Part shown: in pieces, positions 1 through 12,148 of the stretch | Layout of the letters: each line of letters starts with the position of its first letter | How positions within the stretch are numbered: the first letter of the stretch is position 1 | Origin: Vicia villosa | Lineage: Eukaryota; Streptophyta; Magnoliopsida; Fabales; Fabaceae | Direction: 5' to 3' | Length of the DNA stretch: 64,000 nt | Assembly (NCBI RefSeq): GCF_029867415.1 | Contig: NC_081185.1 | Span: 27,329,293-27,393,292 of the forward strand | Translations under genes and position numbers: made by a program | The notes under the pieces: generated by a model | Databases searched by the model: none | What the model saw: the letters and a program-made list of their open reading frames with translations, nothing else | Told to the model about the DNA's origin: nothing

Positions 1-1
1 T

Positions 2-1237
2 GTTAAGGAGACTTCGCATCATGAGAATAATTCAGAATTTGAAGCCTTCAGGTTCCCAATTAACGAATTTGACAAAAGGTTCCACCTCCTGGATGAAAGG
101 TTGAAATCCATGGAAGGTCGTGACTCTATTGATTTAGACGCTGTTGGTTTATGCCTAGTGCCTGGTATTAAGATTCCTGCTAAGTTCAAAGTTCCCAACT
201 TCGAGAAGTACAAGGGGACCACGTGTCCGATAGCTCATGTCAAAGCATTTTGCAACAAAATGGCTCCTTATGCTGAGAATGACAAGTTGTTAATGCATTT
301 CTTTTAGGATAGCCTTAGTGGCACATCTCTTGAGTGGTATCATCAACTCGAAAGAACCAATGTCCGAACTTGGAAAGAACTAGCAAAAGCTTTTGTCAAG
401 CGTTACAAGCACAATAGCAACATGGCTCCGACCAGAATGCAACTTCAAGCTTTGACTCAGAAAACTAACGAATCGTTCAGAGAATATGCCCGAAGATGGA
501 GAGAATTAGCTGCTAAAGTTCAACCTCCACTCTTAGAGAAAGAGCTCATGGATATGTTCAAGGATGTGATGGAAAATCCGTACTACCAATGTTTGGCTGC
601 ATGTAAAGCCTATGATTTTGCACAATTGGTTCTCGTCGGAGAACGAATGGAGCATGGTATTAAGAATGGTAATGTCCAAGTGGTTGATACTCCTTCTGAA
701 TTCCCCAAGCAGATGGATGAAGATACCAATGCGGTCTCTGATTATGAAAAGGAATCTCCTGATTATTCTCCTGATCATATCTCTTATCATGAAGCAAAAG
801 CAGTAACTCCTATTCAGGATGACCCACAAATTTGTGCTACAACTCTCATTCAGCCTCCCACTCAGTTTGTTCAACGGAAGCTTATCCCATATGATCAATC
901 AGTTCAATATGTGCCACAATGGCAGAATTATCAACAGAATCGTCACCCACAAGGTAGACAGAAGCATAGAAGGCCGAAAAGAGTGTATGATCCCATTCCT
1001 ATGACTCGTGATAAGTTGTTCTCTCACTTGATCAATCTTTCCTTGGTAGAACCAAAGCAGTTGAAACCTGTTTCTTTCCCGTATCCTGAGGGATTCGACC
1101 CTAATGTTAGTTGTGGCTACCATGCTGGGGCATCTGGTCATTCAACCGAGAACTGTCATCCATTCAAAGACAAAGTTCAAGACCTCGTTGATTCCAAAGC
1201 AATCACATTCACTCCAAGAGGTTTATGCATAAATTGA
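2..1237 (+). pseudogene. Tat/Ogre-type gag, interrupted by a stop codon
   Basis: One reading frame is open from base 2 to the stop at 1235-1237 except for a TAG at 305-307. The protein aligns with the gag of element 2: the block around FEKYKGTTCP, the HFF[stop]DSLSG block, the R-MQLQ and EYARRWRELA blocks, and a C-terminal zinc-binding-like motif CGYHAGASGHSTENC (about 1111-1155) followed by a KDKVQDLV helix. Gag would form the virus-like particle and bind element RNA. The stop sits where element 2 has a glutamine codon, so a C-to-T change in a CAG (a CHG methylation context) is the simplest origin; this is inference. The true start lies left of the window. The gag is not followed by a pol frame. 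Confidence 0.8.
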
Positions 1238-4019
1238 AGTCTCTATGAGGTATCGCAACTGCAGAAAGCGTTTAAGAGTAATAAGTCCATACGGAGCCAA
1301 GTCTCCTCAACAAGGGCATTCATTTAGTTCTTTATTGCATTCTCATTTGTAATCTTTCTTTGTTTGTTTAAGCATTGCTAGCATGTAAAAATTTGTTAAT
1401 TTCTGAATGAAAACCATAATACATTGTTTATGTTTGTCTTGAAATAATCCTTTCGTTTTCACAAAAAAAAAGTGTTTTGGCATTACGATACAAATTTTAC
1501 TAATCGCTTGCTTAGGTAACTAGTTGAGGGAGAATGATGAAAAAAATGCAAAATCCCTAATTATGTGTTTTGAATAAAACTTTGCTGATGATGTACAGGC
1601 ATTGTTTCAAATCCCCAAACACCGGAGATATAAGGGAGATAGACCCTCGTTAACCCCTTTGAGCCTTGAAGTAGGAGTTTCTTTTCTGGTCAGAAAAAAC
1701 CATTAATCTTAACCCTGGGGCAGGGTAGTGTTCATTTAACTTGATCAAGTGTTCAAAACTAACAAATGATATGCATTTAAGGGTACAACAATGGTTATCC
1801 TTCAAAAGGTTGAGGAAATTCAAAACCGTGATGGTTATCCTTCACCCACCAAGAGGACAAAAGATGACGATACCACAATGGTAATCCTTCATCAATAATG
1901 GAATGAGGCAGTCGCAATCACTTCCAACGAATCAAAGACAATGCGAGGTCACACGACTTGTTCAAAAAAAGGAGCAAAAAAAATGAATAAAAATGATGAA
2001 AAGAAAAAAAAGGATGAAAGAAAAGAATATAGCAATAAAAAGAAAAAATGATGGTGAAAATAAAGCAAGAAAGAAGTCGTGTGATAATGAATCAAAAGAA
2101 TAAAAGGTGGGCGACTTCCATGTCCGAAAAACCTCATTGATTCCTTAACCGTTTCAAAGTTCCTTGTGAGGGATGAGCACTCGTATCGAGTTAACTGAAT
2201 ATAGGAGTGGAGAACATCATGAAGGGGGTGGGTGGCAAATAATCTTGAGCCTAAAAATCCTTTGTTTCTGAAAACCATGAACCAGGCCAAGTTACAACCC
2301 TCAAAAGTCCTAATTGAAGTAGGGTTTATTTCGAAGACGCACTCCCATGAGATAGTGTTTACTGACCCCCAATGAAGAGTAACACATATCTATGTTGGTA
2401 TTTTATGCCCACTTTATCTTTCATTCACAAGAGGTGGCCACCTCATTGCATAACAAGTTTTTAAACTTCAAGACTAGCATAGGCTTTGCATTAGGATTAT
2501 CATTCTTAGAATTAACATTCTTTTGCATACAAAACATTTTCTTAAACATCAAGGAAGTTTCTATGATGAGAACCCATGAAGAGATTGATCATGTCAAAGT
2601 GAAAGAGCCTTGAGAATTCCGTAGGGTAAAAAAGAAATCATTTCGGAGACTGATATCAAGGGGCATGTTGCCTGAAGACTCCATTGAGCATAGTCAGTTG
2701 ATACCTTCTTTGATTGACTACCTTGAAGGGAGAAGTATGAATACTCTTTTGAGTAGATGCATTTTGATTAAATACCCTGGGGGGAAGAATTTAAAGACTT
2801 CGTTGAGCGTGGTGAAGTTGCTTCCACGGTTTGTTTGACTTCAAAAGAAGTAAACTTGAGGATTCTGATAAGATGTACATAATCAGGGGCAGTCACGACG
2901 AGGAATCTCTCTCGTGAGTTCAGCCTACCTGGGGCAAGCAAATCAAGGTTTGACATCTCAAATTCGACCAATCAGGGTTAATCAAGTCGAGGAATCTCTC
3001 TCTTGATTCAATCAATCTGAAGAAATGACGTCAAGGAATATCTCAAACTCACTCAATCTGGGGCAGTTACGTCGAGATTCTAAAAATCTCTTCAAGGATC
3101 CGTGGATCAAGAGAAAGAACATTTCAAACACTTGAATATGCTGGGGCAGAATTATCTCAAGTAATCGTGGTGTAAGGATCCTTTCGAGGAAAATGTCTTT
3201 GTAAATCAGATACCTTCTTAAGTCAGACAGCCTGGGGCATAATCATTTTAGTTTGTATTGAAGGGACCATCATTCACCTTGTAAAATGCAGTTGACCATC
3301 ACATAATGGAGAAGTATCATAATGCTTTTCCCCAGCAAGTTACTCTCTCCCCAAGCATAGGAGTTTATTTCTCCTGAGAGTTGATTCCATTCCCCCGATC
3401 ATAGGAGTTTATTTCTCCTAGGAGTTATTCCGATTCTCCCAACCGTGGTTCCTTATCTAGATTTCTAAATCCCCGCCATGGTGAAAAGAGGGAATCTCCC
3501 CAAGTTCAAAATCTTCCAAATAGTGGCACATAGTGAGAAGTCAGAAGTTATGCTTCGCTACGCAACTCAACAACCAGAAGGGGTATCTTGAAAGATTAGT
3601 ATCCCCACAGAGTTCTCAACGCTAAGGGGATTCTCCCTAGTGTTTACCTCTCCCGAGGTCAAAGATGAAATTCAATTGAAAAGATAATGGAATATTCCCC
3701 GAAGGGACCCCAATGATTTTGCTTCTTTATCATACGAATGCCTTTATTTGGCACTTTGCATATAGTTTCATTGCATTCACATTGCATCTACAAAAATGCG
3801 TAGCATTTCCATGAATATGGAGCATTACGCCATGGAAAAATTCAAACATGCATCAATGCATAAGCCAAGTTTGTATGTGCTTCAAAGGCACGAGGTAATA
3901 TATCCCCAGAAGAAGTCTCACTTTCTCTCTCCAGTGTAGATTGGATACAGAGTCATTCTTCGTCAAAATCATTGTCTCTTTGGTTATTTCCCTTTTGCTG
4001 AGCTCAATCGTTTGGATAA
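1238..4019 (+). other. Non-coding tract between gag and 3' repeats of element 1
   Basis: No convincing coding region. The first part resembles the matching tract of element 2: both have a 'gatgtacaggcat' segment followed by an 'ggagatataagg' segment shortly after gag (about 1590-1640 here, 17430-17480 there). Repeated phrases such as 'ctggggca' and 'gaatctctc' recur between 2900 and 3250. The protein-like readings here are scattered and short. Confidence 0.6.
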
Positions 4020-4770
4020 CCCATACTTTGTGTGTGGCAATTCGAATGATTGTCACTCTTGTAGAGTTACACCCCGCCTTTTGGCCTGAGGGAACCATGT
4101 AGTTCTTATGTTCCGTAAGTAATAATACCTCCTTCAAAGTCCAGTGTTTACAGGCATCATCTAATAGAGTCTGGTCGTCACCAGTCCTCTCTTTGTATTC
4201 ACGTTTTGTGAGTCCCCTAACTGCCTTTTGCATAAGGGACATCTCTTGCTTCTTGCAAGTTTACCTTGGTTATTTTCCCGTATGCTGCGTGCAGATTAGA
4301 GTGCGAATGAGGGTGGGCATTCAATCCATCTCATTTTTCAATCATTTGGGTAATCATACTTGGTGTGTGGCAACTCGAATGAATGCCACTCTTGAAGAGT
4401 ACACCCCGCCTTTCGGCCTGAGGGATCCATGTAACTTTTATGCTTCGCAAGCATCATCATCTCCGTGAATGTTCAGTGGTTACTGTTATCCGCGTGTCGA
4501 GTCTAGTCGTTACTAGTCTTGTTTTGGTTATTTTCCCGCATGCCGCATGCATAATAGAGTGTGAATGAGGGTGGGCATTCAACCCATCTCATTTTTCAAT
4601 CATTTGAAATCCATACTATGTGTGTGGCAATTCGAATGATTGCCACCCTTGAAGGGTTACACCCCGCCTTTGGCCTGAGGGATCCATGTAATTCTTATGC
4701 TTTGCAAGCATTAATAGCTTCTTGAAAGCCCAGTGTTTACTGGCATCCCCTGATTGATTCTAGTTGTTAC
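4020..4770 (+). repeat. Diverged tandem repeat, about 260-330 bp units, in the element 1 3' region
   Basis: Three copies of a block containing 'gtgtgtggcaa..cgaatga' and 'caccccgcctt..ggcctgaggga' are seen with the ACCCCGCC core at 4071, 4403 and 4661. Copies have diverged and differ in length. Variable tandem repeats upstream of the 3' LTR are known for Ogre-type elements. Confidence 0.7.
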
Positions 4771-5009
4771 TAGCCTTTCTTTCGGTCAAGTTCAATGATT
4801 ATTGGCATAGCCTTCAAATCCAGTGTTCATAAACATCCCCAATAGATTCTAGTTGCTACTGGTCTTCTTCAGTCAAGTCCAATGATTATTGGCATCTCTT
4901 TCAAGTCTCGTGATTATGGGCATCCTTCGGCCAGGTATAGTCTTGATTAGTCCTCCCCGTTCAAGTACGGTGGTTATCGGCATACCCCTTCAGATCCAGT
5001 TGAGTTTTC

Positions 5010-5540
5010 CAACCCTCGTGTTGTGAATACTTTTCTTTCCGACCTTCGAGTCATCAGTTTTCTAACCCTTGTGTTGCGAATCCTTTGCTTTCCGAACCTC
5101 GAGTCGTCAGTTTTCCAACCGTTGTGTTGTGAATTCTGAGTTTCCGACTTTTAGTCATGAGTTTTCCAATCCTCGTGTTGCGAATCCTTTGTTTTCTGAC
5201 CTTTTGTCGTGGAGATTCCGACCTTTTGTCGTGGAGATTCCAACCGTTGAGTTGTGAGTCCTTTGTTTTCCGACCTCGAGTCGTGAGTTTCTGACCTTTT
5301 GTCGTGAAGATTCCAACCGTTGAGTTGTGAGTCCTTTGTTTTCCGATCTCGAGTCGTGAGTTTCCAACTTTTAGTCGTGAGTTTTCCAACCGTTGATTTG
5401 AGAGTTCTGAGATTCCAACCGTTGAGTTGTGAGTTTTGGGTTTCCGATCTCGAGTCGTGAGTCTTTCAATCGTTGAGTTGTGAGTTCTAAGTTTCCGACT
5501 TCGAGTCGTGAGTGTCCTAACCTTCGAGTTGTGGACGTTT
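5010..5540 (+). repeat. Short tandem repeats built on 'cgagtcgtgag' and 'ccgttgagttgtgag'
   Basis: A run of 25-60 bp units in which phrases like 'ttccgacctcgagtcgtgag' and 'ttccaaccgttgagttgtgag' alternate at least ten times. The long minus-strand frame across it (5054-5584) is a by-product of the repeat period and is not called as a gene. Confidence 0.8.
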
Positions 5541-5827
5541 GTCATATACTCCCAAAAAAACGAAGAAGTGTAATGGCAAACCAATTTCTTGCACTTGCCT
5601 ATTGCAAATAGGCATCACAAATTCTTCCTTCTTTAAGGAAATCCTACGGGAATATCATATTGTTACTTGCTGAAGCTTGTTAAGTGGAGGCGTCCAAAAA
5701 AAAAAGAAAAAATGGTATCCATCCGTCACTCTAAGCGCAAATTTTGTGGTACTTTGATATTTTATATTCTTCTACCTCAAATGTTCGAAAGGCTAGCGCC
5801 AATCTCACCTTCAGGTTTAAGACGATT

Positions 5828-5840
5828 AAATAGGGGCAGC
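5828..5840 (+). other. Polypurine tract of element 1
   Basis: AAATAGGGGCAGC lies directly before the LTR start TGTTGCACCC. Element 2 has the same AAATAGGGGCAGC directly before its 3' LTR. It would prime plus-strand DNA synthesis. Confidence 0.8.
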
Positions 5841-8800
5841 TGTTGCACCCTAAAATTTTCCCACTTATTTACTTCTAACTGGCTTAAGCTTCTCATTTCA
5901 TATGCATCATCTTTCCATTAGGACATTAACACATCATGCATCACTAATCAATAAGCTGGACTTGAGATCAAGGATTGGGGCTTCTACTTCATTCAAGCTC
6001 GATTCATCTAGTTATTCTTGAAGTATGAGACTGTGGAAGTTGGGTTTGAAGTATGGGCGTTATTGATTCTTTCTCCTCCAATTACAAGGGTTGTGCTTCA
6101 TACAAATTCACCTTGGCTAGGGATTAGGATTTATTTTCCTAACCAAGGTCAGTTAAGGGTTCCTCGTTACCGGCTGTATGCTTCTCAAGAGATTTAAAGG
6201 TATCGTTCTTATGGTGTTATCTTGGTTAAAGCTCGCTTTGAGATGTTTTATGTGAAGGATTAGGACCGTCTTTACCATTCATTTGTTGGGATTGCTTCAA
6301 GAGAAAGATGGTTTGGATTTGAACACAAAGTGAGGATTTTCATGTGCAAGATTCATTCATGATTAGTTCCTAGAAATCCAAGTCACAAGGCTAAGGCATA
6401 ATTGAAACTTATCTAAATGGCATTCAAGGTTATATTCATGATCTCGATTTTTATTCAAACATCAAAGATCCCTCTAAGAGCTCAAAATTCAAATTCAAAA
6501 GTCAATCTCATTCATCCTAAAGTTAATATTACAAGCCCAAGTGTTCTACATCGTTCAAATTCAAGAGTCAATATCATTCATTCACCCTTCAAATATCCAA
6601 AGGAAATATCCAATTCCAAAGTCCGTACAACATAAATCCAAGCTATCCATTACAAAAAAGTCTACATCAGTTACAAATTCAAGCCCAAAGATCCTTATAT
6701 TCATTGTTACACAGAGAAGAATCCATATCCAGAGGTCTAAATATCATGTTATTCCATTGCAAGATCTAAACATGAGACCCAATGTTTCTAGACTTATAAG
6801 CTTCAAGCTCCCTGCCTTTTCATCTTCATATCCTCGTATTCGACCAAACCGTAACCTGCATAACAATTAAACCACCAGCCACACAACCTTACAAAGTAAA
6901 CCTGTTGCACATCAAATTAAGCCACCAAAATTCTACACAATTCCAAGCAAAAACCATCCTCGACCCTGCAAGAAAACCAAAACAGTTACATACACAATAT
7001 CTTCACATTATGCACATCAAGTTCACATTACAGTCAGCCACTTAATACATTCTCCAGCCCTGCACATATTCTGCTTCAACAGTTCAATACATCCACATAT
7101 TTCAAACACCAAAGTAATGCAAGTCTGAATCCAAACAGACACAATCCACATTTAATTCGAGTGTAAGATTCAGTCAATTGCAAAGAAAGTGACAGTGGCA
7201 GCATCAATATCAAACAAGTTCCCTGTGTGAATCAATTCTCACCGAACCACCTTGCCATCAATTCAATAAATTCTACATTATCCAGACATAAATCAAACCT
7301 TAAAAATCCTGCATACATAAAAAAGCAGCAAACAGTTTTCTAACTAACACTGACAGTTTCCCCTAACTGAAACTAACTTGAAACTTTAGCTTCTAATCAA
7401 TCCATAACTAACCTAACTCTCTAACCACCTAACTAACAAAACAGAACCTACTAACCGATTCCAGCATACATAACTACCATGTAACTAACTGCTCATAACA
7501 GAAAAAACCAATTTGTAACCAACATTTTCCACCCCTAACTAACTTTCTAGCCAGTTACTAACAGAATCATAACTGACTTTTACTAATTATAACTACCTTC
7601 CTAACCAATCTAACAACTCTAACAGAGTTAACAGAAATTCAGAGAATAGAAAAAAGAAAATAGAGTGGTGAGAGATAACAGAAAATCAGAAGAAAACTCA
7701 CCTCTATATATCACCAGCATCATTCACATTTGAAGGCTTCAAGACCATTTTCAACCCTTCACCATCTTCTCCATTCTCTCATTTTCACCACCTTCATCTT
7801 CATTTCTCTCCCACCATTATCACTATCCATAATCACCAGAACTCTTCAACCTTCATCACCTTAACCTTCACCTCTTCATCGCAGCATCACTACCATTACT
7901 CTTGAATCCTCAATTCTTCAATCTCCACTTTCACCTCAAGTCTGAAAAATTCCCTCTTCTCTTCAATCATTCACGTAACAGAAAATTCACAGAAAGAAAG
8001 GATTAACAGAAGAAGAGAACTCACCTCTAACCACCTTCAACCTTTACTCTGAAATTTCATCAACGAACTTCACGCGCAAGAACCTTGTTCTTCATCTCAG
8101 CTTCATAGCCACCGCGAGTCATCATCTTCATCACGCTTCATCGACAACTCCGTGTATCTGCAATCAATATCATCATCGCAACAATAATGAAAAGCAAAGA
8201 AGAGTGGAAGAAGAAGAAGAACCGATCACAATAGCTAGCACCTGAGACTCGTTTCTTTGGATTTCGCGTTGTCTTATCCGAATCGAAGAAGCACCAGAAG
8301 TTTTCCAATCGAGAGATTTGTGCGAATGAGCAAGAACGAGTTAATCAGAGAATGAGACGAGTTCGATCGGAAAGAGTACAAGAGAATCGGATAAAGGTGA
8401 AAACAGAATCGAGAGGATGAAGAGTTTGTGTCACCTGGATATGAGTCGGAGATGTGTGAAACAGAGAAGAGGAAAGAGAATCACTGCCGTCTGAGCTTTG
8501 ATCGGAAGTTCGCCGGATGAAAAGGAATCCGCCGTTACGTGAGAGGAAGAGAGTCTGACAATGCCAAAGGGAGCAATTCTTGCATGGACACGAACCTAAA
8601 TCCATATATTTAGGAACAACCAATAAGAGAGAGAATTTAAATTTATTTAAAATTTAATTTCGTTTTTAATTGCCAACATGGAGGGTGGTTGTGATAATGG
8701 AAGAGAGAGATAATTTTAGTTTTATTATTTAATTAATAAAAAATATGATTGGTTGTGTGTAAATCCAGGTGGTATGGCTGTGTCCATCTAAGTATTTTCC

Positions 8801-9802
8801 TGCCAAAGGTCACATAAAATCTAACCCTAATCCCCTTTCTTTTCTTTTTTTCATTATTTGTTTTAATTCATTTTTTACTGATTACAAAATCATAATAAAA
8901 AAATCTGAATAATCATTTAGTTGGGAATTGGATCATGAACCCTGGGCCTCATACGAAATGCCATGTACACCCCCCTTAAGCCCACGAACCACTATGATTT
9001 TGTGCCAAAAACTGAACGAAAAGAATACTCTGGGCTCACAATCCCTTAGGCCCAGCGCTCACTTTTTCTGGATAAACAAAAAAACTATGCTGGGCCTGTT
9101 TCCTTTGGGCTCAGTGCCTCAATTTCTGCCTGCACCATAATCTCACCAATTTTCACCCCCTGAGCCCATGCTTAAGTGATAGATTTTAAGTTTTTTTACC
9201 TAGTTCTCTTTTTATTACATTTTTTAGATAATAAAAAGCATGTAATATCATAATTTTCTCATTAGATTTTTAGGTAATAACAATAGTTAGAATCATAATT
9301 TTTGTTTGATTTTTAGGTATTAAAAATGACATGGAAAACAATAAAAATATTAGTTTTAGGATTAATAGATTTTTAGTGTATTTTTAGGCTTGAATTAGAA
9401 TTCCCTTAATACTTAAAAACTCATAAAAAAATAATAGTATTTTTAGGTCTAATTTTGTACTAATGCTTGAATTGGTTTCTCATTTCTCTTGTATCATTTT
9501 CATGCTATTTTTGAATAATTGTTGTGTAATTTTGTTACTTGTTTTTGGCCTATTTTGTTAACACCATTTTAATGCTCCTTTTAGAATTTAGTCACCATGT
9601 TAACATTAGACTTAGAATAGAATGACAATTAGATTAGAAAATAGGTTAGTTCCCCTTTTTCATTCTATTTTCTTTTCGACACTAAAACACCTAACAAATA
9701 CTCAAAATAAAATCCCTCTAAAAAATACAAAAAAAAAAAAAACACTTAAAAAACATTAATAAAAAAGTGAAAATCATTAAATAGGGGATGGAAGCTTGAA
9801 TC

Positions 9803-9929
9803 TCCCTTGCTTAAGGGAATCATTCGGGTGCTTGGATCTCCCTTGCTTAAGGGAACCATCCGAGCGTAAGTTCCCAATTTCTAAAAAACACAAACCAAAG
9901 GGTAACTCGAATCTCCCTTGCTTAAGGGA
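9803..9929. repeat. Three palindromes TCCCTTGCTTAAGGGA in the element 1 LTR
   Basis: Near-perfect 16-bp inverted repeats at 9803-9818, 9839-9854 and 9914-9929, each in a wider repeated context. In RNA each could form a short hairpin. Confidence 0.8.
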
Positions 9930-10100
9930 TCCATTCGAAACACCCAAACTCTCTTCTGTCTCTCGCCCTCGCGGCATTCTTAAGAACATGTTGAATCCAT
10001 TCCATAATTAGGCGTGTAAGTCTCCAAAGGTCGAGCATCGTGGAATGCGACTTTAACCTCTGTTCACCTAAAAAACACCAAAACATAGAAAATCTTGAGC

Positions 10101-10143
10101 CGAACTACGGTCGCTCTGATTCCTTGTATGGGATACGTAGGCA
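10101..10143 (+). promoter_or_regulatory. Conserved Tat LTR core motif
   Basis: A 'cgaactacg..gctctgatt' block followed by 'ggatacgtaggca'. The same arrangement occurs in the 5' LTR of element 2 (14424-14468) and, reversed, in the solo LTR (41051-41103). Conservation across otherwise unlike LTRs suggests a constrained function; which one is not known from sequence. Confidence 0.6.
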
Positions 10144-10458
10144 TTGGGTCGCGGGGCCTAAGCGAGCACACTTGTAAATAATTCCTTCTTTTCCCCGTAT
10201 TTCTTTTGTATTCATTCGCATTTAGGTTTAGACATAGATATACACCCTTTAGATAGAAACAAACATAGGTGGATACTATCGAGTACGATGGGCGTGAGGG
10301 GTGATAACACCTTCCCCTTGCATAACCGACTCCTGTTCCTAGATTCTCTGGTCGAAAGACCTTGTTCTTATTCTGAGGTAGGTTTCCTAGTACTCATTTC
10401 CCTTGATGGGATAAATATATTAGTGGCGACTCTGATCCATTTTTCGCGGGTAGCGACA

Positions 10459-12148
10459 CTTATGAGATGTTGTGCTAATGGTTGGGTTTTAGTAATAAAT
10501 AAAATAAGTTAGAGAAGCTTTTAGTTATTGGGATTGAGTTAGCATTAGTAAGTGTAGGGTGTTATTTAAGGCTCATTAATAATTAAAAGTATAGTAGGGT
10601 TTAAATAAAACAAGGGTTTTAGAGAAAATAGAAATTAGAAGCTCATTTGGGATTTTGGTGAAAGAAGAGAAGAGAGAAGAGAAGAGGAGAATCTCAAGGT
10701 GGAAGATAGAGTTGGCTTCAATCCAAAACCTAAGGTAAGGTTGAGGTTCTTTCATGCTAAAGGGATGTATGATGATGTTTAGGGTGGGTTGGATTGTATG
10801 TTGAACCATAGATTGTCTTTGTGTAGAAATGTTAGGGTTTATGAACAAAATGCATGAATTTGTGATTAGAATTGTGTTTTGATTGATGTTTGATGATAGA
10901 TGATATATTTCGTCTTTACACATGTTTAATTTCTGTTTAGAATGAGTTTTGAGTGAGAGAAGGGTGATTATGCAGGTCTGTTACTGTTATCATTTTTCTG
11001 CAAAATCGTGATCCCGCTAAGCGGATGTGGGTCCGCTAAGCGGATGTTGTTCTATCTGGAAAAATAAAAAGATTAATTGGGGGAGCCAGTCCGCTAAGCG
11101 GTGCCTGTTTCGTAAAAAGCTTCTGCCTATCGTCGCTTGTGGGCCGCTAAGCGGACCCTGTTTCACAAAACTTGTTCAAACCTTGAATTGATGTATCTTT
11201 TGAACCGCAACTTGTTTTTAATTGCTGTTTGAACCTCCGTGAAGCTTTAATCAATGTCTTTCCCATAAATATGATTTGAAAACCCTTAAATATATTTTTG
11301 AAACCTTTTATTGGGTTGAATTGTTGGATGTTGTGATTGTTGTTATGGCATGAAACATTGTTGTATGATGATGCAACATAGCGACGTGATTGTGAAGGAA
11401 TGAATTACTACAAAAGTAATGATGTTTAGTCGATGATTGGACGATGTCGTGGTACGTTGTGAATATTTGTTTTGTGGGTGTGTGTTATTGGGTCGCATCC
11501 ATTGCATAAGTATCCTTTAGCCTGAGAATGGAAACGACTATTAGCCTGAGAGATTGCAATGACTATTAGACTGAAATATGGCAACGACTATGGCCCAATG
11601 GCAATGATTGAGACTAGAGTTTTTCTCCGAATGGTACCACATGCATTTGCATAAGTTGAGTCACATTGGAATGGCATTTGTTGTTGTTTTGAATGTGTGT
11701 TTGATGTGATGTGACGATGAGAGGTTATTGTGATGTATTGAACTTATAATTGTGAATGGAATATGTTATCGTACTTATTTATTGACATGGTTACCATTTT
11801 ATAAGGTGTTGATTGATGTGAATTGTTGGTAACATGTTATGTGGTAAGAAGTGGTGATATATGTATGATCTTTACTATGCTTTGAATATTATCATACGTT
11901 TCTTTATAATGAATGATATCTCACCCCTTCTGTTTGAATGTTACCCTCTGTTGGTAACGTGCAGGTAACGACGTGGAGTAGTCGTTTACCTATTAGAACG
12001 TGTCGGTGTGTCTATGCTCTGATACGTAGCACTCGGGGGACGTCTAGTTTGCTTTGATGATGTCGTGTTTTATCGTCGTTGTTTAGTCGTTTCTTGTATT
12101 ATGTCAGGATATGATAATTTCTCTTGGATTATGTTGTTACATCCTTGT
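10459..12148. mobile_element. LTR-like host sequence, left piece, split by element 2
   Basis: Sequence between the end of element 1 and the start of element 2. It has no long ORF. It carries four CCGCTAAGCGG palindromes, a 'gcctgaga..gactatta' repeat block near 11518-11590, and ends abruptly at the TG of element 2. The sequence after element 2 (23145-23281) ends in GGGTGTTACA, a typical LTR end. I infer that both pieces are one Ty3/gypsy LTR (perhaps solo) into which elements 1 and 2 inserted; its start is not in view. Confidence 0.5.
11014..11154. repeat. Four CCGCTAAGCGG palindromes
   Basis: Identical 11-bp palindromes at 11014-11024, 11033-11043, 11091-11101 and 11144-11154, in a region otherwise poor in repeats. 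Confidence 0.85.

Larger units (their letters stand above)
1..10458 (+). mobile_element. Ogre/Tat-lineage LTR retrotransposon, gag-only, 3' part (element 1)
   Basis: The left end is outside the window. What remains is, in order: a Tat-type gag reading frame (to 1237), about 4.6 kb without long ORFs but with tandem repeats, a polypurine tract ending at 5840, and a 4618-bp 3' LTR (5841-10458) starting TGTTGCACCC and ending GCGACA. No protease, reverse transcriptase or integrase lies between gag and the LTR, so the copy is non-autonomous. The plan matches element 2 (12149-23144), which argues for a gag-only family rather than two independent pol deletions. The lineage call rests on gag similarity to element 2, LTR length and a shared LTR core motif. 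The element appears inserted into the LTR that continues at 10459. Confidence 0.75.
5841..10458 (+). repeat. 3' LTR of element 1 (4618 bp)
   Basis: Starts TGTTGCACCC after the polypurine tract and ends ..GGGTAGCGACA, a form of end also seen (reversed) in the solo LTR at 40599. It contains the conserved Tat LTR core (10101-10143), a 'gataacaccttccccttgcataaccgactcc' type region near 10303-10333, three copies of a CCCTTGCTTAAGGG palindrome, and an oligo-A tract near 9728. No protein-coding gene is supported in it. The start is firm. The end is set by comparison because the other LTR copy is outside the window. Confidence 0.75.

Noticed and set aside
5054..5584. A 176-codon minus-strand frame
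   Set aside because: It lies wholly in a short tandem repeat; the repetitive protein reflects the repeat period, not a gene.
10459..10463. CTTAT after element 1 as its target duplication, matching the CTTAT of the Athila element
   Set aside because: The left end of element 1 is outside the window, so the duplication cannot be tested; the match to Athila is chance.
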